A stretch of DNA of 39,731 bases, taken from NCBI GenBank assembly GCA_023387295.1, contig JAEWIG010000323.1, positions 1 to 39,731 on the forward strand. The letters are read 5' to 3'. Numbering within the stretch: position 1 is the stretch's first letter; every line of letters begins with the position of its first letter. The position numbers were made by a program, and so were the translations under genes. Below, in pieces: positions 31,492 to 39,731 of the stretch. This DNA is from Bacillota bacterium (GTDB lineage: Bacteria; Bacillota; Bacilli; Bacillales; Cytobacillaceae). Under the pieces are notes generated by a model. It worked only from the letters and a program-made list of their open reading frames with translations, had not been told where the DNA came from and did not search any database.

Positions 31492-32334
31492 TTAAATCCA
31501 ATGAGTGGGTCGTTGTATATGCAATGGTAATTTCGTTTTATCATTCCCTTTTACTGAATTCATTTGCATTTGCGTTAAAAACATACTTGTTGAGAGATTT
31601 GCTCCACTTACATTCGCATCTCGCAAATCCGCTCCAATCAAATCAGCTCCTCTTAGATCTGCATTCCGTAAATCTGCAGCAATTAAATAAGCTCCCCGTA
31701 AATCAGTTGTTCTTAAATCTTTACCTACTAACTTCTTCCCAATCCAATCAACACCTCTATATTTCTTCCCTTTCTTTATCGCAAATACGTTTGAGCTTAG
31801 CTCAGCTCGAATATATTCACTTGTTTCTAAAAGCAGCTCATTTACTGGTAATCGGCAACTTATAAGATCTAATGATATTAAGCTGTCAGCATCCATATCC
31901 GTCAAGCCTTGTAGCTTTTCTAATTGTTTAGTTAACTTATCCTGCAATGATTGTGAAACATCATAAGTTAATGCTTCAGAGATAAATGCCATCATTTCAA
32001 ATAATTGTTCCATGATAGGAAACACGTGAAACATTTTTTCAGAAACTTCCGGATACTCTTGCCAACTTTGCCCATTGAAAGTGACTTGAGATACTTTTTG
32101 CCCAGCACCTAAACAATCAAACACAGTACACCCCTTAAATCCTTTATCCCTAAGATTTTGATGGATTCTACAGCGAAAATCTCTTTGTAAATGAGAACAA
32201 GGTGCTCCAGCAGGTTTATTTATAGCAAAATCACTTGATGCTGCAATATTAAGTGCAGTGCAGCATAACCCAAAACACTTCGTACAATCAGCTGTTAAAC
32301 TTTTTCTAATATTTTTTGCCGTTTCTTTATTCAT
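31492..32334 (-). CDS. Cysteine-cluster (YkgJ-like) plus pentapeptide-repeat protein
   Basis: The 280-aa protein has eight cysteines in its first 75 residues (C17, C20, C24, C25, C46, C55, C69, C74), in the CxxC...CC...C layout of the YkgJ-type putative zinc/iron-binding domain. A helical middle follows (about 100-200). About eight pentapeptide repeats lie near 205-250 (DLRTTDLRGAYLIAADLRNADLRGADLIGADL), forming a right-handed beta helix. The first domain may hold a metal or Fe-S cluster; the repeat may mimic DNA or bind protein. The function is unknown. The gene lies 25 nt after a GNAT gene on the same strand. Confidence 0.85.
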   Translation of the reverse strand: MNKETAKNIRKSLTADCTKCFGLCCTALNIAASSDFAINKPAGAPCSHLQRDFRCRIHQNLRDKGFKGCTVFDCLGAGQKVSQVTFNGQSWQEYPEVSEKMFHVFPIMEQLFEMMAFISEALTYDVSQSLQDKLTKQLEKLQGLTDMDADSLISLDLISCRLPVNELLLETSEYIRAELSSNVFAIKKGKKYRGVDWIGKKLVGKDLRTTDLRGAYLIAADLRNADLRGADLIGADLRDANVSGANLSTSMFLTQMQMNSVKGNDKTKLPLHIQRPTHWI

Positions 32335-32359
32335 TCTTATCCCCTCTTATTGAACATGC

Positions 32360-32893
32360 TTAATAAGCAAAATCATCAACAATCAAAGTAACACTATTAT
32401 TTTCCCAATCATTACGTAAGATTGCATATCCGACCGAATCGAATAGCTTATTTCCCTGCGGCCATGCCGACCGATGATATGCTTCCTTCACAAATTGACA
32501 ATTATGTAAGGTTTTCCGCATAGCAAAATTATCTTTTCGTGTATGTGCTTCAATCCGAATAATATGTGAATATGTTGTAAAAACATATTTCGTTAACCAC
32601 TTTACACATAAAAGTCCTAAACCTTTTCCGCGATACTCTTTCTTCAAGCGGATGTCAAAAAGGCAAGTTGGATCTGCTAAATCAAAAATGCGAATAATCC
32701 CAATTTCTTCATTATCCATTTTAACCCAAAACGTTTCATTTCCATTATCAGAATAAAATCCGTTATTGATTCCTTTTTTGATTGAATCCACTGTTGGACT
32801 TTCTTGACCATGAAATGGCCATCTCTCTGAAGTCAAAAATTCAATCAGTCTTATTGTTTCTGAATTAGGGTCAAATGGTGTGAATTGTAACAT
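32360..32893 (-). CDS. GNAT N-acetyltransferase
   Basis: The protein is 177 aa from ATG 32893, 8 nt after AAGGAAG; a GTG three codons earlier is possible. It has the GNAT acetyl-CoA site LKKEYRGKGLGLLCVKWLTKYVF (about 87-109) and RIEAHTRKDNFAMRKTLHNCQFVKEAYHR, as in RimJ/RimL-type ribosomal or small-molecule acetyltransferases. The substrate is unknown. It is probably cotranscribed with the cysteine/pentapeptide gene. Confidence 0.85.
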   Translation of the reverse strand: MLQFTPFDPNSETIRLIEFLTSERWPFHGQESPTVDSIKKGINNGFYSDNGNETFWVKMDNEEIGIIRIFDLADPTCLFDIRLKKEYRGKGLGLLCVKWLTKYVFTTYSHIIRIEAHTRKDNFAMRKTLHNCQFVKEAYHRSAWPQGNKLFDSVGYAILRNDWENNSVTLIVDDFAY

Positions 32894-33088
32894 CTCAATC
32901 ACTTCCTTATTTAATTAATCTAACTATAACAAAAAGAGAATAAAGAAGAGCAAATTAATAATTTCGCTAACACTTTCATATAGTTTTAAAAACCACATTA
33001 CGTGATGTTTATATTTACTATCGTTAGAATTTCTGCTATATTTTACTTAAGAAAAACAGTAGTAAGACATAGGGAAGAAGGTTTGTTT

Positions 33089-33736
33089 ATGGGAGAAACA
33101 CATATTTTTACGAAAGGTGAAGAAATTGCTAATGCAATTACACATGGGATCGGTGCATTATTGAGTATTGCAGCACTCGTTTTGCTTATCGTTTTTTCAT
33201 CCCTTTACGGTAGTGCTTGGCATATCATTAGCTTCACTATTTACGGAAGCACTATGGTGCTCATGTACATTTGTTCAACATTACTCCACAGCCTTCCTGC
33301 TGGAAAAGCAAAAGATATTTTTGAAATTTTTGATCACTCCTCGATTTATTTCTTTATCGCAGGATCATATACACCATTTCTTTTTACTATCGTCGACGGT
33401 TGGATTAGCTGGACGATCTTCGGGATTGTTTGGGGACTAGCAATTGGAGGAACTGTCTTTAAATCCTTTTTTGCAAAAAAGTTTTTATTTTTTTCCACAT
33501 TGCTTTATATTGTGATGGGCTGGTTTATTGTTGTCGCCTGGCCTTCAATCGTTGAAAATCTAGCTTACAATGGGATTGTTTTATTAGTGCTCGGCGGCAT
33601 TGCTTATACTGCTGGCTCAGTGTTTTATATGTGGCGTGGCTTCAAATATCATCATATGGTTTGGCATATCTTCGTCATGATTGGTAGTGCTCTGCATTTT
33701 TTCTGTATCCTCTTATACTTATTACCTAGCCATTAA
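33089..33736 (+). CDS. trhA: TrhA/hemolysin III family membrane protein
   Basis: The protein is 215 aa from ATG 33089, which follows GAAGG; the in-frame ATG at 33002 has no site. Seven membrane helices and the family motifs are visible: EEIANAITHGIGALLSIAAL, YICSTLLHSLPAGKAKDIFEIFDHSSIYFFIAGSYTPF, and MVWHIFVMIGSALHFF. The conserved His and Asp residues match the PAQR/hemolysin III metal site. B. subtilis TrhA (YplQ) is linked to membrane energetics and fatty acid stress. It stands alone. Confidence 0.9.
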   Translation: MGETHIFTKGEEIANAITHGIGALLSIAALVLLIVFSSLYGSAWHIISFTIYGSTMVLMYICSTLLHSLPAGKAKDIFEIFDHSSIYFFIAGSYTPFLFTIVDGWISWTIFGIVWGLAIGGTVFKSFFAKKFLFFSTLLYIVMGWFIVVAWPSIVENLAYNGIVLLVLGGIAYTAGSVFYMWRGFKYHHMVWHIFVMIGSALHFFCILLYLLPSH

Positions 33737-33747
33737 AAAAACAAAAA

Positions 33748-33872
33748 CGCGGGACTGTCCGAACACAAAGAGCCTGGCACCTCCAACACTTTATATAGAT
33801 AAAAGGCAGTTAAAGCTGCCCTATATATTGTGTTGTGAGGAGAGAGCCTGGCACTTATCGGACAGCCCCACG
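33748..33872. repeat. Hairpin MITE-like intergenic element
   Basis: Terminal arms CGCGGGACTGTCCGA (33748-33762) and TCGGACAGCCCCACG (33858-33872) match at 13 of 15 positions. Inside are a direct repeat AGCCTGGCAC (33771-33780 and 33845-33854), a second stem CCTCCAACAC...TATATAG against CTATATA...GTGTTGTGAGG, and a tip stem GGCAG/CTGCC. The whole 125-bp block folds as one long hairpin. The sequence words resemble repeats I recall in many Bacillaceae. It may also terminate trhA. Confidence 0.7.
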
Positions 33873-33904
33873 TTCATTCACGTGTTACCACCTTTTTTCG
33901 TAAG

Positions 33905-34408
33905 CTACTTACTATTATTATAAAAACTTTCAGGGATTTTCCCTATGTTTCTCCGATGATACAACAGTGGTTCTTTGTTTTCATTTTGAATATCTACTAC
34001 TTCAGCAATAAAAATCGTATGATCACCTGCTTCAATAGCCTTTACATTTTTACATTGTAAAACTCCAGCAACTCCCGAAATAATTGGCAGATTATTCGCT
34101 GATAGGCTCCATTCACAATTTTTGAATCGATCAATCCCTTTACTTGCAAATAAATTACAGATTTCACTCTGATCACTTGCTAATACATGTACCGCAAATT
34201 TATCGGTTTTAATAAAAGCCTCATAAGATGATACCCTTTTATCAATAGACCATAAGATAAGTAGAGGACTTATTGATACTGATGCGAACGAATTTACTGT
34301 AAGTCCTAGAGGAATGCCATGCTCATTTACTGTTGTTACAACTGTCACACCAGTAGGATAGTTTCCCATTACCTCTTTAAAAAGTGATATCTTCGTGCTA
34401 TTTTCCAT
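33905..34408 (-). CDS. Flavin reductase family protein
   Basis: The protein is 167 aa from ATG 34408, after AAAGG; a GTG four codons earlier is weaker. It belongs to the FMN-binding split-barrel flavin reductases (HpaC/PheA2-like): NYPTGVTVVTTVNEHGIPLGLTVNSFASVSISPLLILWSIDKRVSSYEAF, KFAVHVLASDQSEICNLFASKG and AGDHTIFIAEVVDI. It would supply reduced flavin to a monooxygenase or reductase. No partner oxygenase is adjacent. It is separated from the dms operon by a small ORF and a terminator. Confidence 0.9.
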   Translation of the reverse strand: MENSTKISLFKEVMGNYPTGVTVVTTVNEHGIPLGLTVNSFASVSISPLLILWSIDKRVSSYEAFIKTDKFAVHVLASDQSEICNLFASKGIDRFKNCEWSLSANNLPIISGVAGVLQCKNVKAIEAGDHTIFIAEVVDIQNENKEPLLYHRRNIGKIPESFYNNSK

Positions 34409-34585
34409 AATCAAACACACCTTTCATAAAATGATCCTGCAACAATCTCAGTGTTAATTCATTTTCATGTACCTTTATTTTATTTAAATTGTCAAAAATT
34501 ATTATGATTTTGATAAATAATCCCTTGGCGAATCCATTATTACTGTTTCATTTCTTGAATTTATCTTCCTAAAGGAGAAGCTTAT

Positions 34586-34768
34586 ATGAGAATACATCCA
34601 GAGGTAGCAAAGATATTAGGGGGCGGGAATGTGTCTAGAGGTGAAGAGATCGCCTCTTATGAAATGTTTGGAAATGTGGGGATATTAGTTCTATCTAAAT
34701 TAAATAAACCCAGAAAGATAGACTTTCTACAAAGTGTCTACTATTCTGGGTTTCTATCATTTTTCTAA
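34586..34768 (+). CDS. Short hypothetical or truncated gene
   Basis: The 60-codon frame begins MRIHPEVAKILGGGNVSRGEEIASYEMFGNVGILVL with AAAGGAG 8 nt before the ATG, so it looks translated. However, its last 20 codons run through a strong terminator hairpin (34706-34753), suggesting the original gene was cut short. I do not recognise the family. It could be a real small protein or a decayed 5' end. Confidence 0.4.
   Translation: MRIHPEVAKILGGGNVSRGEEIASYEMFGNVGILVLSKLNKPRKIDFLQSVYYSGFLSFF
34706..34753. terminator. Bidirectional terminator of the dms operon
   Basis: AAACCCAGAA-AGA-TAGAC pairs with GTCTA-CTA-TTCTGGGTTT around an AAAG-type loop. It lies 36 nt after the dmsC stop on the minus strand. 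The plus-strand small ORF also ends here. Confidence 0.8.
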
Positions 34769-34788
34769 AAAAGCAAATCTATCTTTTA

Positions 34789-35637
34789 TTAAGCACCTAA
34801 TACATAAAACACATATCTACTCATGCCTTCTGCCAAAAATAAGACTACTAATGCTACATAACCAAAAGCTAAAGGTAGTTTCTTATCTTTTGAAAGGGCT
34901 AAATAGCCAAGAACAGCAACTCCGATTATTTCAATAATCCAACGAAGAGCCATTGTTCCAGAATATCCTTCTAAAGTGGCAAGTGCATTGGTTCCGGCAA
35001 CCATATTTACTTCTGGCATTGCTGTCGAGAATACTGCCAAGCCTATTAGTTGAATAGCAATTCCAACGATAGAGATAATAAATGCAAACTTGACTATACT
35101 TTGTGCTAGTGTCCCTCTCTCTTTCTCACCTAACATTGAAACGATTAAGCTAGCTACTAATACTGGGCCTAATACAAGTGCAGTCCCAAAAAATGATGTA
35201 TACGTGTTAATAGAATCCCAGCCACTAACAAGGGTATTAGCGTATATTGCCCCCATACAGTAAACATCAATTATCCCAATTAAAGTGGAGACAATTAATA
35301 ACCAAACATTTACCTTTTTCTGTACAAAAGCTAAAGCTGTTGTTACAATTGTTGCTCCAATAAAGATACCTGTAACGAGGATTTCACGACTTTGCCATGA
35401 TGATCCTAGATGTCGAATTGTATTTAACGCATTGCTTGGAGTTCCTAAATGCGTGAAGGAAGCAGCCAGTCCGACAAGGGAGAGCACGCTAATAACAATT
35501 AACGGTGTTTTCATAATGTTAAATGCCTTGTCTTCTCCCATTTCATTTATTTTCTTATAAAAAATGGCTAACATCAGCATTCCGCCAATGGAAGCTTGCA
35601 GACAAACGGTAAATATTAATAACGGCCATTCGTGCAT
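34789..35637 (-). CDS. dmsC: DMSO reductase-type membrane anchor subunit (DmsC)
   Basis: The 282-aa integral membrane protein has about eight helices and begins MHEWPLLIFTVCLQASIGGMLMLAIFYK, typical of DmsC. Such subunits anchor the complex and oxidise menaquinol. THLGTPSNALNTIRHLGSSWQSREILVTGIF is a conserved DmsC segment. It is the last gene of the operon, 14 nt after dmsB. Confidence 0.9.
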   Translation of the reverse strand: MHEWPLLIFTVCLQASIGGMLMLAIFYKKINEMGEDKAFNIMKTPLIVISVLSLVGLAASFTHLGTPSNALNTIRHLGSSWQSREILVTGIFIGATIVTTALAFVQKKVNVWLLIVSTLIGIIDVYCMGAIYANTLVSGWDSINTYTSFFGTALVLGPVLVASLIVSMLGEKERGTLAQSIVKFAFIISIVGIAIQLIGLAVFSTAMPEVNMVAGTNALATLEGYSGTMALRWIIEIIGVAVLGYLALSKDKKLPLAFGYVALVVLFLAEGMSRYVFYVLGA

Positions 35638-35651
35638 AGTATATTACCTCC

Positions 35652-36230
35652 TTATAAAATAGCACCCTTGTGTGGATTGATAACAATATTTGGATGTGTA
35701 ATGCTAGAACTTGGTAAGACATTAAGGTCCGCATTATTACCATGTTTTTTCCGTAATTCATCAATTGGTCCAAACTCAATCGCACGCATAATGCATGCTC
35801 CAACACAAGCTGGCTCTTCTCCTGCTTGTCGTAAATCAAAACAACCATCACATTTTGTCATTTTACCTAATTCCTCATTATACTGCGGTGCTCCATAAGG
35901 GCAATTCCACTCACAATATTTACAACCAACGCATTTATCATGGTCAACAAAAACAGTACCGTCTTCCTTACGTTTTGTCATCGCACCTGTTGGACAACCT
36001 TTTACACAACCCGGATCGTCACAATGGTTACAAGAGATAGAAAGATTAAATGACGTTACATTATTTACGAAAGAGCCATCTTTAAGGCTACCAAAATCTC
36101 CATTTTCAAATGTATAGATTCTTCTAAATTGAATTCCTTCTGGATTATCATTTTTATCCTTACAAGCAATCATACAAGCATTACAGCCTGTACAACGTGA
36201 TTGGTCAATATAAAAACCATACTGTGTCAC
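35652..36230 (-). CDS. dmsB: DMSO reductase-type iron-sulfur subunit (DmsB)
   Basis: This 192-aa protein has four cysteine groups for four [4Fe-4S] clusters: CTGCNACMIACKDKND, CNHCDDPGCVKGCPTGAM, CVGCKYCEWNCPYGAPQYN and CDGCFDLRQAGEEPACVGAC. It carries electrons from DmsC to DmsA. It starts at ATG 36230 and lies 15 nt after dmsA. Confidence 0.95.
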   Translation of the reverse strand: MTQYGFYIDQSRCTGCNACMIACKDKNDNPEGIQFRRIYTFENGDFGSLKDGSFVNNVTSFNLSISCNHCDDPGCVKGCPTGAMTKRKEDGTVFVDHDKCVGCKYCEWNCPYGAPQYNEELGKMTKCDGCFDLRQAGEEPACVGACIMRAIEFGPIDELRKKHGNNADLNVLPSSSITHPNIVINPHKGAIL

Positions 36231-36245
36231 GTCTATCCCTCCCTA

Positions 36246-38651
36246 TTAAGCTTTCTTAACATCAATTAAGTTTGTATGCTGTCCTGTATTTGCAAAGAAT
36301 GGTGTAGATTCATGAGTAGTTAGTACATTAACACATCCTCTTGTATCAACCCCATCTTTATCGGGTGTATGCCATCCACCATGACTTAATGCTGTAACGC
36401 CTGGCATTACTCTGCTTGTTACTTTTGCTTTTACCTTCACTGTACCGCGGTCATTAAAAATCTTCACTAAATCACCATTAGAAATGCCACGTTTTTTCGC
36501 ATCAGATGGATTAATCCAGAATAAATTTTCTTCAACTTCATCATGGCTCTTAATGTTATCAAATGTTGAGTGACAGCGACGTTTTGAATGATAACTAGTT
36601 AATTGCAATGGATATTTGTCTTGAAGCTCGCTACCATATCCTTCTTTTACTGCTACATATTTAGGAATAGCCGGAACATCTTCATGTAGATTTAAATCAT
36701 ATAAAGGTTGTGAAAAAATTTCGATTTTTCCAGATGGTGTTTCAAAAGGATGTGCTTCAATATCATTAATTTGATCAGCGAATCCGACAATTTTCTTTCC
36801 AGCAAATTTATGAATACCTTTTTGTTTTAATTCTTCTAAAGTCGGGAAACCTTCAATTTTTTCATGTGCCATATTAATTAAGGTATCTACCCATTCATCT
36901 TGAGTTTTTCCTTCATTAAATTCTTGTTCAAGTCCTAACTCTGCGGCAACTTTAGAAATCCATTCAAATTCAGATAATGAGCCATATAAAGGTTCAATGA
37001 CTTTTGATGAATAATATACTTGTTGTCCATAGCTCCATGCACCGACAAAGTCATTATGTTCGAACCAAGTACAACTAGGAAGAATAATGTCTGAATATAG
37101 TGCTGACGGTGTCATGAAAATATCAGATGTTACGATAAATTCAACTAACGATTCATCTTTAAGAATTTCTATATTTTTATTTACATCTGCATGATTATTA
37201 ACAAGTGCATTTCCACAAATATTGTAGATGGCTTTAATATTGGTACTTAAAGTTTCTTGTCCTTCAGGAAGGCCAATAACACCATCTGCTACGCCCATCT
37301 CAGTACCTCTAGTGATCGCGTCTGTCCATACAAAGCAATTGATCGATTCTGTAACAGGGTTGTCTGCAACTGGAAATGGAACCGTACCACCAATGGTCAT
37401 ACCGAACGGATCTGCCCAACCACCGCTAATACCAATGTTTCCTGTCATTGCTTGAATAATAACGGCAGAACGAGATTGTTGCTCACCATTCATATGACGT
37501 TGTACACCATTTCCTTGAATCCAAGCCATTGGTTTAGTAGTAGCAACTTCTCTTGCTAATTGGATAATTCTCTTAGCTGGTAATCCCGTAATTTCTGCAG
37601 CCCATTCAGGCGTTTTTGGTACACCGTCTGAATCTCCCATTACATAACTCTTATAAGATTCACCTTTTGGAGCTCCTTCTGGCATATGGTCTTCATCATG
37701 ACCTGAACAAAATTTGTCTAAAAACGCTTGATCATGTAAGTTTTCTGTAAACATTACATACGCCATGCCCGCTACTAAAGCTGCATCTGTTGTAGGTCGG
37801 ATTGGGAACCAATCATCTGCAATCCCTTGTACTGTTTCTGTATTACGTGGATCAATAACATAAATTTTTATTCCTCTATCCTTTGCCATACGTAAGTACA
37901 TATTTAAATGTCCAAAGATTGTTGCAGAAGGATTATGACCGACTAATACAATTAGCTTTGAGTCTAGTAGTGTAGGAAGTGTTGAGCCACCACCTGCTGT
38001 TGATCCAAATGTATAAGGTCTAGCTAGGGCATGTGCACCAGCACTATAACTTGAGTGTCTATTTAATACTCCTCCATCTAAACAAAGGAGTCTTTTCATT
38101 AAAGTATCACCTGTTCCTGTCATCCCTTGTTGACCGGTAGCTTCACAAACATAACGGGAAGCGGGACCATATTCATTCTTAATACGGGTTGTTTCCTCAG
38201 CAATGATCTTCGCTGCCTCATCCCATGAGATTTCTTCAAATTTCCCTTCTCCACGTTTTCCTACTCGTTTAAGTGGTTTTTGAATGCGATCTGGATGGTA
38301 AACAAATTTACGATAGTTTCTCCCACGTACACATGCGCGAATTTGAGGGTACTCCACATTATCCGCATTTTTATCATTTTCAGAATCATCTGTAGTGATT
38401 CGTTCAATTACACCATCTTTTACATGGGTTTTAATGACACAGCGGCCCCCACAGTTTAATTGACTACATGTAGCTGTTATCACTTCTTCACTACTAGAGT
38501 TATTTTCAGCTGCAGAAGCTTTTTTAACTAAACTCTTGGATACACCAACTCCTCCTAAAACTGCTGGTGCAGTAACAGCACCTGACCATTTTAAAAAGGT
38601 ACGACGGCGCATTTTTTCTTTAGTGATTTTAGAAAATATATTTTCACTCAT
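36246..38651 (-). CDS. dmsA: DMSO reductase-type molybdopterin catalytic subunit (DmsA)
   Basis: The 801-aa catalytic subunit has a twin-arginine signal RRRTFLK (15-21), a cleavage region KKASAAEN, and a [4Fe-4S] motif C62-x4-C67-x3-C71...C107. Molybdopterin domains follow, with LNRHSSYSAGA giving the expected Mo-serine region, and HNPSATIFGHLN, QGNGVQRHMNGEQQSRSAVIIQAMTGNIGISGGW, TPSALYSDIILPSCTWFEHND. The closest role is anaerobic reduction of DMSO, TMAO or another S/N-oxide on the outer face of the membrane; the substrate cannot be fixed. Its start overlaps the chaperone stop. Confidence 0.93.
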   Translation of the reverse strand: MSENIFSKITKEKMRRRTFLKWSGAVTAPAVLGGVGVSKSLVKKASAAENNSSSEEVITATCSQLNCGGRCVIKTHVKDGVIERITTDDSENDKNADNVEYPQIRACVRGRNYRKFVYHPDRIQKPLKRVGKRGEGKFEEISWDEAAKIIAEETTRIKNEYGPASRYVCEATGQQGMTGTGDTLMKRLLCLDGGVLNRHSSYSAGAHALARPYTFGSTAGGGSTLPTLLDSKLIVLVGHNPSATIFGHLNMYLRMAKDRGIKIYVIDPRNTETVQGIADDWFPIRPTTDAALVAGMAYVMFTENLHDQAFLDKFCSGHDEDHMPEGAPKGESYKSYVMGDSDGVPKTPEWAAEITGLPAKRIIQLAREVATTKPMAWIQGNGVQRHMNGEQQSRSAVIIQAMTGNIGISGGWADPFGMTIGGTVPFPVADNPVTESINCFVWTDAITRGTEMGVADGVIGLPEGQETLSTNIKAIYNICGNALVNNHADVNKNIEILKDESLVEFIVTSDIFMTPSALYSDIILPSCTWFEHNDFVGAWSYGQQVYYSSKVIEPLYGSLSEFEWISKVAAELGLEQEFNEGKTQDEWVDTLINMAHEKIEGFPTLEELKQKGIHKFAGKKIVGFADQINDIEAHPFETPSGKIEIFSQPLYDLNLHEDVPAIPKYVAVKEGYGSELQDKYPLQLTSYHSKRRCHSTFDNIKSHDEVEENLFWINPSDAKKRGISNGDLVKIFNDRGTVKVKAKVTSRVMPGVTALSHGGWHTPDKDGVDTRGCVNVLTTHESTPFFANTGQHTNLIDVKKA

Positions 38652-39333
38652 TTTCCAAGCCCTCCTTTAATGATTTCATATATTCATAGTCCTCATTCAC
38701 AAATATATATAATAGTTTTGCAACACCTTTATAGAAAGACGTTGTCGTAGACGACAGAATATTCTCTGCAAATGGTTGTATCCATCTATTTAAATGTTCT
38801 TTCAATAACCAATACTGTGTATAAATGCCTTCCTCATACTCAGTCTTATTCCCAGCTTCTAAAGCTTTATTAGTATAATTAATTAAAAAAATTAAAAATT
38901 CTATTTCAATGGATATATGATCCTCTGGTTCAATATTTTCTTTCAAAAACTTCAAGCCGAATTGGTCTAATTTCCTTCTAATCTGAAATACTGGATCTCC
39001 AAACATCGAATGATCCTTCGTGACATAAACAGATTCCCAAGGTGGTGCAGGGGTTATCCCATTCGTATTAATCATCGTAAATGTTGCAAAATACGCGTCC
39101 CTCTCTTGTTGTTCAATCGAAGAAAGATCATCTCTCTTTAAAGTTTCAAAAAATTTATGTAAGAATTCGTTATCCTCTGTTAATACATCAATGAATTCTG
39201 AGGAAAAGTTCTCTTTCCATAGTTTCAACGTATCACCTGTTAAAGGTTCCTCCAATGCGATTTTCAAAAAAGAATAAAGAGTTTCTCTTTCTTTACTAAT
39301 CGAAAAAAATTCTTTGTCGACCACCATTTCCAT
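38644..39333 (-). CDS. TorD/DmsD-family assembly chaperone
   Basis: The 229-aa all-helical protein belongs to the TorD family that binds the Tat signal and helps insert the molybdenum cofactor before export. TITPAPPWESVYVTKDHSMFGDPVFQIRRKLDQFGLKFLKENIEPEDHISIEIEFLIFLI is the diagnostic E-P-x-D-H/I-type region. The ATG at 39333 follows GGGAGG. It is the first gene of the dms operon and overlaps dmsA by 8 nt. Confidence 0.9.
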   Translation of the reverse strand: MEMVVDKEFFSISKERETLYSFLKIALEEPLTGDTLKLWKENFSSEFIDVLTEDNEFLHKFFETLKRDDLSSIEQQERDAYFATFTMINTNGITPAPPWESVYVTKDHSMFGDPVFQIRRKLDQFGLKFLKENIEPEDHISIEIEFLIFLINYTNKALEAGNKTEYEEGIYTQYWLLKEHLNRWIQPFAENILSSTTTSFYKGVAKLLYIFVNEDYEYMKSLKEGLENE

Positions 39334-39449
39334 AATACAGCCTCCCTTCTTTACCTTTCCTCACTATTCCGATTGCGATATACCACCATCATATAAACTG
39401 TCATTAGAGATATTCGCAACTTTATCCTTTATCAATCCCCCTCTCATCT

Positions 39450-39528
39450 ATCATTTTATATAAAAATTTTTGAAATCTACTTGTAAGCTCTTACATACTT
39501 TCATATGCTAATTTGTGGCTTGATCACA
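39450..39528 (-). promoter_or_regulatory. Tentative promoter and CRP/FNR-like site of the dms operon
   Basis: On the minus strand TTACAA (39481-39486) and TTATAT (39458-39463) are separated by 17 nt. Upstream lies TGTGATCAAGCCACA (39514-39528), similar to the CRP/FNR consensus TGTGA-N6-TCACA but with a 5-nt centre and one altered base, and placed near -70. Anaerobic control would fit the operon, but this assignment is weak. Confidence 0.3.
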
Positions 39529-39641
39529 CCAATTTGTGTCAATAAAATGGCTAAAGTGACCATTTTTTGACGGATAATATTTATTCTCATTCAACTTTCA
39601 ATACAATCAATTAATCATTCTCGACAAGAACAACAAAAAGG

Positions 39642-39714
39642 GGCTGGGACAAAACCCACCTCTAACATGAAAAAGCCGGTGAAATTTTACGACAAGTAAA
39701 ATTTCACCGGCTTT
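39642..39714 (+). terminator. Strong terminator with GGGCTGGGACAAAACCC repeat
   Basis: A perfect 19-bp stem AAAGCCGGTGAAATTTTAC (39672-39690) / GTAAAATTTCACCGGCTTT (39696-39714) with a 5-nt loop ends in a T-rich stretch. Before it lies GGGCTGGGACAAAACCC (about 39642-39657), a word common in Firmicute intergenic repeats. It probably belongs to a gene or element beyond the right edge. The 280 bp before it show no gene. Confidence 0.75.
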
Positions 39715-39731
39715 GATTATTTTTGCATTAA

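Noticed and set aside
35555..35898. ORFs overlapping dmsB on both strands
   Set aside because: They are shadows of dmsB, whose four ferredoxin motifs fix the true frame.
39514..39528. Firm FNR site for the dms operon
   Set aside because: Its spacing is 5 instead of 6 and its position near -70 is unusual, so it is kept only as a tentative element.

Overview
The window reads as low-GC Gram-positive chromosomal DNA from a Bacillaceae-type Firmicute. The signs are strong AGGAGG-type ribosome binding sites, frequent TTG/GTG starts, sigma-A promoters, a threonine T-box leader, a class A sortase with an LPKTG substrate, lipoboxes on binding proteins, and a bidirectional Fur-type box. No rRNA, tRNA, phage or IS transposase gene was seen.

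Layout. (1) 1-4300: the 5' end of a Fur-controlled gene on the minus strand, a BltD-like polyamine acetyltransferase, a two-gene operon (small basic protein plus O-methyltransferase) behind a dense palindromic operator, a small membrane protein, a TetR regulator, a small lipoprotein, and a signal-anchored protein that appears to start at CTG. (2) 4450-11450: an eight-gene minus-strand operon with this order: membrane-anchored Ig-like protein, FecCD permease, ABC ATPase, HemV/BtuF-type binding lipoprotein, TiaS-like protein, 82-aa cysteine protein, LPKTG Ig-like surface protein, sortase A. It looks like a dedicated cell-wall relay and importer for an unidentified metal complex or cofactor, and is the best candidate here for an undescribed system. 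(3) 11700-16600: a NUDIX hydrolase, thrS behind two tandem T-box leaders, a secreted two-repeat protein, and two intergenic blocks of a 20/40-bp tandem repeat. (4) 16300-19560: an ArsR regulator with two paralogous small membrane proteins, a divergent MFS transporter, and an AraC/GyrI-like regulator. (5) 19700-29400: a complete operon for uptake (TRAP transporter) and breakdown of L-galactonate/D-tagaturonate through altronate, KDG and KDPG to pyruvate and glyceraldehyde-3-phosphate, controlled by a LacI-type repressor with a clear operator. (6) 29500-34770: a beta-lactamase-like gene remnant, a MarR-MFS pair, a cysteine-cluster/pentapeptide-repeat protein, a GNAT acetyltransferase, TrhA/hemolysin III, a hairpin MITE-like element and a flavin reductase. 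(7) 34789-39333: a dms-type molybdoenzyme operon (TorD chaperone, Tat-exported catalytic subunit, four-cluster ferredoxin, membrane anchor) for anaerobic respiration.

How the genes work together. Region 5 forms one pathway: TRAP import, LgoD oxidation of L-galactonate to D-tagaturonate, UxaB reduction to D-altronate, UxaA dehydration to KDG, KdgK phosphorylation and KdgA cleavage. No uronate isomerase (uxaC) is present, so D-galacturonate would need a gene elsewhere. Region 7 forms one respiratory complex. In region 2, sortase A would attach the LPKTG protein to peptidoglycan, the other Ig-like protein would sit in the membrane, and the lipoprotein/FecCD/ATPase set would import whatever they pass on. 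That last functional reading is inference.
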